Below, in pieces: positions 5,906 to 9,640 of a stretch of DNA of 9,640 nucleotides. The notes under the pieces are model-generated. The model was not told the origin of the DNA. It saw only the letters and a list, made by a program, of their open reading frames with translations, and searched no databases. Position 1 is the first letter of the stretch, and every line of letters starts with the position of its first letter. The DNA is from an uncultured Oscillospiraceae bacterium (GTDB taxonomy: Bacteria; Bacillota_A; Clostridia; Oscillospirales; Oscillospiraceae): positions 1-9,640 of the forward strand of contig CAKUMR010000026.1 of the NCBI GenBank assembly GCA_934667865.1, given 5' to 3'. A program made the translations under genes and the position numbers.

Positions 5906-6832
5906 ATGAAAGTATTGGTGTATGGCGCGGGCGTGCTTGGCTGCAATCTGGCAAACGACCTGTTCCGTGCCGGAAAAGATACGGTCCTGCTCGCGCGTGG
6001 GAGTTGGGCGGAGGAGCTCCGGAAAAACGGCCTGCGGATTAAGAATAAGGTCTCGCCCCGTGTGAAGGTCTGCCGGATTCCGGTGGTGACGGAGCTTGCG
6101 CCGCAGGGGGATTACGATGTCATTTTCGTCGCCGTCCGCTATACGCAGATGGAAACGATCATGGACGCGCTGCGGGCGAGCCGGGCGAAGAACATCGTCT
6201 TTGTCGGAAACAACGTGCGCGCCGTGGAAACGGCGGCGCTTCTGCCGGAGAAAAATGTGATGTTTGCCTTTGTGAGCGCGGCGGGGCACCGCGAGCGCGA
6301 CCGCGTGGCCTCGGTCGATCTTCATAAGATCACGATCGGTCAGCTCTGCGGCGCGCCCTCCAACGAGGCGCTGATCGGGCAGATTTTCGCGGGAACGAAA
6401 TATAAGGTTACCTACGAGCCGGACATGGAGGATTATCTTCTGTGCCATGCCGCGTTTGTGCTTCCGGCGGCCTTCGCCTGCTACAAAACCGGCGGCGACC
6501 TGAAAAAGATCAGAAAGGACGGCGCCTATCTGAATCGGATGATCGATGCAAACATCGAGGGCTACCGCGCCATCCGGGATGCCGGACATGAGATCCTGCC
6601 GAAGGAGGATGCGGAGTTTGAGGGCGCGGCATACCGGAAGACCTGCTTCCGCTTCTTTAAGCTCATCTGCACGACCAGCCTTGGGAAGATCTGCGTTTCC
6701 GACCACGCCATGAACGCGACCGATGAAATGAGCGCCCTGAACCGTGACCTGAAGCAGTTTTTTGACAAAAACGGAGCGGAATATCCGGTGTGGCAGGCGC
6801 TTGAAAAGGAAGCAGGAGGGTACCTGAAATGA
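5906..6832 (+). CDS. ApbA/PanE-family (ketopantoate reductase-like) NAD(P)-dependent oxidoreductase
   Basis: The protein has 308 residues, the normal size for the family. An N-terminal Rossmann fold begins MKVLVYGAGVLGCNLA, with GxGxxG at residues 7-12, and continues through DYDVIFVAVRYTQ. FVGNN at residues 99-103 corresponds to the conserved QNG-type loop of ketopantoate reductase. The C-terminal helical domain is divergent. Where E. coli PanE has its catalytic Lys in a KLAVN-type motif, this protein reads DYLLCHAAFVLPAAF (176-190) with no lysine. It is therefore unlikely to be a genuine PanE, although it should still bind a nicotinamide cofactor. The substrate is unknown. It is first in a three-gene cassette and overlaps the next gene by four bases (ATGA). 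The fold assignment is firm; the loss of the lysine rests on alignment by eye. Confidence 0.85.
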   Translation: MKVLVYGAGVLGCNLANDLFRAGKDTVLLARGSWAEELRKNGLRIKNKVSPRVKVCRIPVVTELAPQGDYDVIFVAVRYTQMETIMDALRASRAKNIVFVGNNVRAVETAALLPEKNVMFAFVSAAGHRERDRVASVDLHKITIGQLCGAPSNEALIGQIFAGTKYKVTYEPDMEDYLLCHAAFVLPAAFACYKTGGDLKKIRKDGAYLNRMIDANIEGYRAIRDAGHEILPKEDAEFEGAAYRKTCFRFFKLICTTSLGKICVSDHAMNATDEMSALNRDLKQFFDKNGAEYPVWQALEKEAGGYLK

Positions 6833-7320
6833 TTCTGAAAACCATTCTGGAGGGCGTTGGCCTCGGCGTGCTGCTCACTCTCGTCTGCGCGATCGGCATC
6901 CGGAAGGGCGCGGTCGGGATGGTGCACCTCTACAGTCCGGCAGTGCAGGACCGCTGCGTGGAGCTGGGGCTGACGACCCATGAGAAAATCCGGCGGAACG
7001 CTTTTCTGTTCAAGCTCGTCTGCATCCCCGGCTACATTGCCTATGTGCTGGTATTTGTCTACGCAGTGAATGGCGCACGGGGCTTCCTTGCGGGGTTCTG
7101 GCAGCTGCTCGTGATCCTTTCCGTGATGAATCTGATCGACCGCTTTCTCGTGGACGGCTTTTGGGTCGGCCACACGGGCGCCTGGACGATCCCCGGCACG
7201 GAAGATCTGAGGCCCTACATCACAACGAAGGACAAGTGCAGAAAGTGGCTCTTCGGGTCCGTCGGCATGGTGGTCATCTCGGCGGTGCTGTCGGCGCTTA
7301 TGCTGCTTTTTGTCCGCTGA
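6829..7320 (+). CDS. Uncharacterised four-helix integral membrane protein
   Basis: This 163-residue protein starts at the ATGA overlap with the reductase gene, so it is translationally coupled. Four hydrophobic segments are visible, at about residues 5-25, 60-80, 86-107 and 141-162. A charged loop (DRCVELGLTTHEKIRR) lies between the first two. A second loop after segment 3 carries the distinctive polar stretch LIDRFLVDGFWVGHTGAW and then IPGTEDLRPYI. This loop, with its Asp, Trp, His and Glu residues, is the likeliest functional site, but I do not recognise the family. Its place between a reductase and a hydrolase suggests it acts with them at the membrane; that is inference. Confidence 0.8.
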   Translation: MILKTILEGVGLGVLLTLVCAIGIRKGAVGMVHLYSPAVQDRCVELGLTTHEKIRRNAFLFKLVCIPGYIAYVLVFVYAVNGARGFLAGFWQLLVILSVMNLIDRFLVDGFWVGHTGAWTIPGTEDLRPYITTKDKCRKWLFGSVGMVVISAVLSALMLLFVR

Positions 7321-7334
7321 GCGGAGGCGTGGCA

Positions 7335-8114
7335 ATGCTGTTTGAAACGTTTGGGAACAAGAAAAATCCGACGGTGCTGTTTTTCCATGCCATGGGCGTG
7401 ACGGGCGCAAGCAGCGAACCGGTGGCGAAGCAGCTGTGCGACCGTTATTTCTGTGTTCTGCCGACCTCTACGGTCTACTGTGCGGGGCAGAAATACCGCG
7501 GCAAAGCGGATGAGGTGCGGCAGGTGGAGGAATTTCTCCATGCGCAGGGCATACAGCGCCTTGCGCTGGTCGTCGCCTCGTCCATCGGCGCAGATCTTGC
7601 CATGGCGTTTCTGACGCAGACGAAGCTGCCCGTCGATCACGTATTCTTTGACGGCGGTCAATTTGCGCAGATCGGCAGGGGAACGCGCCGGGTCATGACG
7701 CCTTTTCTGTATCTTGCCATCAGGAGCCTGTACTGGTCGAAGGGCGGCACGCTGAAAAAGATCATGTGGTGCGACGATGAGTCCATCCGCCCCTATTTTA
7801 TCGCCGCGGGCAAGGCGCTGCGCTATGGAAATCTGCGCCGCCAGATGGCGGACAGTCTGGAGGATAAGCCCTTCCCGCCGCTTCCGGAGGCGCTGGAAAA
7901 GAACACCTATTTTTCCTTCGGCAGCATCGAGGAGCATTTCAAATACCGCGATGCCGTCCGGAAGACGTACCCGCACGGCAATTACCCGGTCTTTGAGGGC
8001 TGCAACCATATGCAGTATCAGATCCGCGACCCGCGGGGCTTTGCTGCGATGCTCCGCACGATCATGGAGGAAAGCAGACTCCCGGCGCTGCCCATTCTGA
8101 GAAGTGAGGCATAA
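7335..8114 (+). CDS. Alpha/beta hydrolase
   Basis: The start at 7335 follows GCGGAGG (7321-7327) by 7 bases and lies 14 bp after the membrane-protein stop; the frame is open upstream inside that gene. The product is 259 residues with no signal peptide, so it should be cytoplasmic. Features are the strand PTVLFFHAMGVTG (oxyanion-hole HAMG region, residues 12-24) and the nucleophile elbow ASSIG (81-85), with Ser83 as catalytic serine. The first glycine of GxSxG is replaced by alanine, as in Bacillus LipA-type enzymes. NHMQY supplies a candidate catalytic His225. The acid may be Glu or Asp near FGSIEEHFKYRD. It could be an esterase, lipase or amidase; the substrate cannot be inferred. It closes the cassette and is followed at once by a terminator. 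Confidence 0.82.
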   Translation: MLFETFGNKKNPTVLFFHAMGVTGASSEPVAKQLCDRYFCVLPTSTVYCAGQKYRGKADEVRQVEEFLHAQGIQRLALVVASSIGADLAMAFLTQTKLPVDHVFFDGGQFAQIGRGTRRVMTPFLYLAIRSLYWSKGGTLKKIMWCDDESIRPYFIAAGKALRYGNLRRQMADSLEDKPFPPLPEALEKNTYFSFGSIEEHFKYRDAVRKTYPHGNYPVFEGCNHMQYQIRDPRGFAAMLRTIMEESRLPALPILRSEA

Positions 8115-8148
8115 AAATACGGTTCCCTGAAACGGGAACCGTATTTTT
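8113..8148 (+). terminator. Intrinsic terminator after the alpha/beta hydrolase
   Basis: A perfect 15-bp stem, AAAAATACGGTTCCC (8113-8127) with GGGAACCGTATTTTT (8134-8148), has a 6-nt loop. Its first two bases overlap the stop codon. The A and T tracts make it potentially bidirectional. Confidence 0.92.
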
Positions 8149-8178
8149 CTGTTCTCCTGTCGGTTTTTTCCGGTCGTA

Positions 8179-8207
8179 TTTACTTTTCCTTTCCGGCATG
8201 GTATAAT
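8179..8207 (+). promoter_or_regulatory. Extended -10 promoter for the SPFH/ribokinase genes
   Basis: TTTACT (8179-8184) and consensus TATAAT (8202-8207) are 17 bp apart, with TGG just before the -10. The predicted start near 8214 leaves too little leader for the ATG at 8220, which supports the ATG at 8241. Confidence 0.75.
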
Positions 8208-8240
8208 CGCAGCAGTAAAATGCAGAAAGAGAGAGAAAAA

Positions 8241-9143
8241 ATGAACGTTGTCTTTGTGATTTTTGGCCTTCTGGCAGTCGTCGGCGGCGTGGTCGCCGCG
8301 CTGGTGACGCACCGGAAAAGCTGGTGGGCGGCGACCCTGATCGGCCTTGCGCTGTTCGTATTCGGCTTTTCCTTTGAGATCGTTCCGACGGGCTACACCG
8401 GTGTCCGGACGACCTTCGGGCAGATCTCGGACGAGATCGTTCCGCAGGGCTTCAACCTGAAAATTCCCTTTGCACAGAACATCAAGCTCGTCAACAACAA
8501 GCAGCAGGACACGGTGATCAAGTCGCAGATCTGGGGCGAGAGCATCGAAAAGACGCCCGTCTATGCCTCGGAGGTGACCGTGACCTATCAGATTGCCTCC
8601 AAACGCTCGGCGTGGATTTTTTCCAACGTGACGAATACCGATTCGCTCATCTCGCAGGATCTCGTTTCCTCGGCGATCAAGTCCGCCATGGTCGAGCTGA
8701 CGGCGGACGAGGTGACGGTGCGCTCGCGCATCGAGCCGGAGGTAAAGGAAAAGCTCACGGCCTCCATTGACGAGAAGTACGGCGCGGACACAATTGAAAT
8801 CCTCAAGGTCACCATCAACCAGATGGACTTTGAGGACAGCTACAACGCTGCGATTGCGGCGAAGTCCATCGCCCAGCAGGAGCAGGCAAAACAGAAGATT
8901 GAAAACGACACCGCCGTTGCCAAGGCAGAGGCGGACAAAAAGGTTGCCATCACAAACGCCGAAGCGACGGCGGAGGCGCTGCGCATTGCGGCGCAGGCAG
9001 AGGCCGATGCCAACCGCCTGCTGGAAGAGAGTCTGACGGATCGCGTGCTGAAAAACCGCTTCTATGAAAAGTGGGACGGCGCGCTGCCGAAGGTCATGGG
9101 CGAAAGCTCCGTGCTGATGGACATCACGGACGAGATCAACTGA
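8241..9143 (+). CDS. SPFH/band 7 (prohibitin/stomatin-like) membrane protein
   Basis: The ATG at 8241 was chosen over 8220 because of the promoter position; the ribosome-binding site is a weak GA-rich run (AGAGAG). The protein has 300 residues. Two hydrophobic segments (about 1-22 and 30-47) place it at the membrane. A band 7 domain follows: FEIVPTGYTGVRTTFGQ, PQGFNLKIPF, VTVTYQIASK and a helical part with ELTADEVTVRSRIEPEV. Residues of about 205-270 form an Ala/Glu/Lys-rich helix (QQEQAKQKIENDTAVAKAEA) expected to be coiled coil and drive oligomerisation. SPFH proteins form large rings in membranes and organise microdomains or control proteases such as FtsH. No partner protease or NfeD gene is adjacent here. 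A ribokinase-like gene follows 19 bp later and probably shares its transcript. Confidence 0.92.
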   Translation: MNVVFVIFGLLAVVGGVVAALVTHRKSWWAATLIGLALFVFGFSFEIVPTGYTGVRTTFGQISDEIVPQGFNLKIPFAQNIKLVNNKQQDTVIKSQIWGESIEKTPVYASEVTVTYQIASKRSAWIFSNVTNTDSLISQDLVSSAIKSAMVELTADEVTVRSRIEPEVKEKLTASIDEKYGADTIEILKVTINQMDFEDSYNAAIAAKSIAQQEQAKQKIENDTAVAKAEADKKVAITNAEATAEALRIAAQAEADANRLLEESLTDRVLKNRFYEKWDGALPKVMGESSVLMDITDEIN

Positions 9144-9162
9144 TACCGGGAGGAAAACGGAT

Positions 9163-9640
9163 ATGAAGAAACCAAGAATTCTTGTAGTCGGCAGCCTTGC
9201 CATGGATCAGACCGCGACCACGGCGGTCTTCCCGCGGCAGGGGCAGACGGTGCTGGGCAAAAAGTTCCGCAGCGCGCCTGGCGGAAAGGGAGAAAACCAG
9301 GCCGTTCAGGCGGCGCTGCTCGGAGCGGACGTGACCATGCTGGGCAAGCTGGGCCGCGACAGCAATGCGCAGGAGATCCTCGCAGCCTGCAAGGCGGCCG
9401 GGGTGAACACGGAGCATATGCTCTTCGATGAAACCGAGTCCACAGGCTGTGCGATGATCATTCTGGAGGAGCAGCCCGACGGCTCCACGCAGAACCGTAT
9501 TCTTGTCCTGCCCGGCTCCAATATGACCATTACAAAGGCGGATGTTGAATTCCTGCGCGAGGGGATCGCGGAATATGATCTGGTCATTCTCCAGCTGGAG
9601 ATCCCGATGGAGATCAACGAGCTGGTCGCGGAATTTGCCC
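9163..9640 (+). CDS. Ribokinase-like PfkB family sugar kinase, 5' part only
   Basis: The ATG at 9163 follows GGGAGGA (9148-9154), and 159 complete codons are present before the window ends. The N-terminus (RILVVGSLAMDQT), the PfkB signature GGKGENQAVQAALLGA (from residue 40), KLGRDSNAQEILAACKAAGV, ESTGCAMIIL and LVILQLEIP match ribokinase, which phosphorylates ribose at O5 with ATP in the cytoplasm. Of the residues known to hold ribose in E. coli RbsK, those equivalent to Asp16, Gly42, Asn46 and Glu143 are present. The Asn14 equivalent is Ala13. The ATP-binding and catalytic-base regions (GAGD-type motif) lie beyond the window. Ribose is the first guess; another sugar or a nucleoside is possible. 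It is probably cotranscribed with the SPFH gene. Confidence 0.88.
   Translation, partial: MKKPRILVVGSLAMDQTATTAVFPRQGQTVLGKKFRSAPGGKGENQAVQAALLGADVTMLGKLGRDSNAQEILAACKAAGVNTEHMLFDETESTGCAMIILEEQPDGSTQNRILVLPGSNMTITKADVEFLREGIAEYDLVILQLEIPMEINELVAEFA

Noticed and set aside
5798..6706. Minus-strand open frame of 302 codons over the reductase gene
   Set aside because: The plus-strand reading is a clear Rossmann-fold reductase; the antisense translation has no family resemblance.
7161..7334. Longer N-terminus for the alpha/beta hydrolase
   Set aside because: The extension overlaps the membrane-protein gene in another frame and reads as low-complexity Gly/His/Arg sequence, while GCGGAGG at 7321-7327 supports the start at 7335.
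7215..9203. Long minus-strand open frame of 662 codons
   Set aside because: It lies opposite the hydrolase and SPFH genes, crosses two promoters and a terminator, and its translation is Arg/His-rich with no recognisable domain. It is a shadow caused by GC-rich codon use.

Overview
The window looks like a chromosomal segment of a moderately GC-rich Gram-positive gut Clostridia (Oscillospiraceae/Lachnospiraceae-like). The basis is an LPXTG wall-anchored giant surface protein, strong GGAGG ribosome-binding sites, sigma-A-type promoters, U-tailed intrinsic terminators and a glycoside hydrolase/carbohydrate-binding pair. This placement is inference; no rRNA or other taxonomic marker is present. 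All genes read rightward.

Region 1 (1-1178) is the end of a carbohydrate-use operon. It holds the 3' end of a GH3 glycosidase, apparently of the domain-permuted type in which the catalytic N-domain comes last. A 194-residue CBM9-like protein follows, then a strong terminator. Region 2 (1200-5642) is a monocistronic unit with its own TTGCAT-17-TATAAT promoter, a structured leader and a terminator. It encodes a sortase-anchored adhesin of about 1,418 residues that is split by a one-base frameshift near 3666-3675. The 5' part carries the export signal and the 3' part carries the LPETG anchor.

Region 3 (5678-8148) starts with a very good extended -10 promoter, a leader of about 190 nt with a terminator-like hairpin, and a palindrome resembling a TetR-type operator. 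A tight three-gene cassette follows: an ApbA/PanE-like NAD(P)-dependent reductase, a four-helix membrane protein and an alpha/beta hydrolase, closed by a terminator. Its function is unknown, and the reductase seems to lack the ketopantoate reductase catalytic lysine. Region 4 (8179-9640) has an extended -10 promoter, then an SPFH/band 7 membrane protein and a ribokinase-like PfkB sugar kinase that runs off the window.

No tRNA, rRNA, CRISPR array, insertion sequence or attachment site was seen. The best leads are the frameshifted adhesin, the structured leader and uncharacterised cassette of region 3, and the unusual SPFH-ribokinase pairing.
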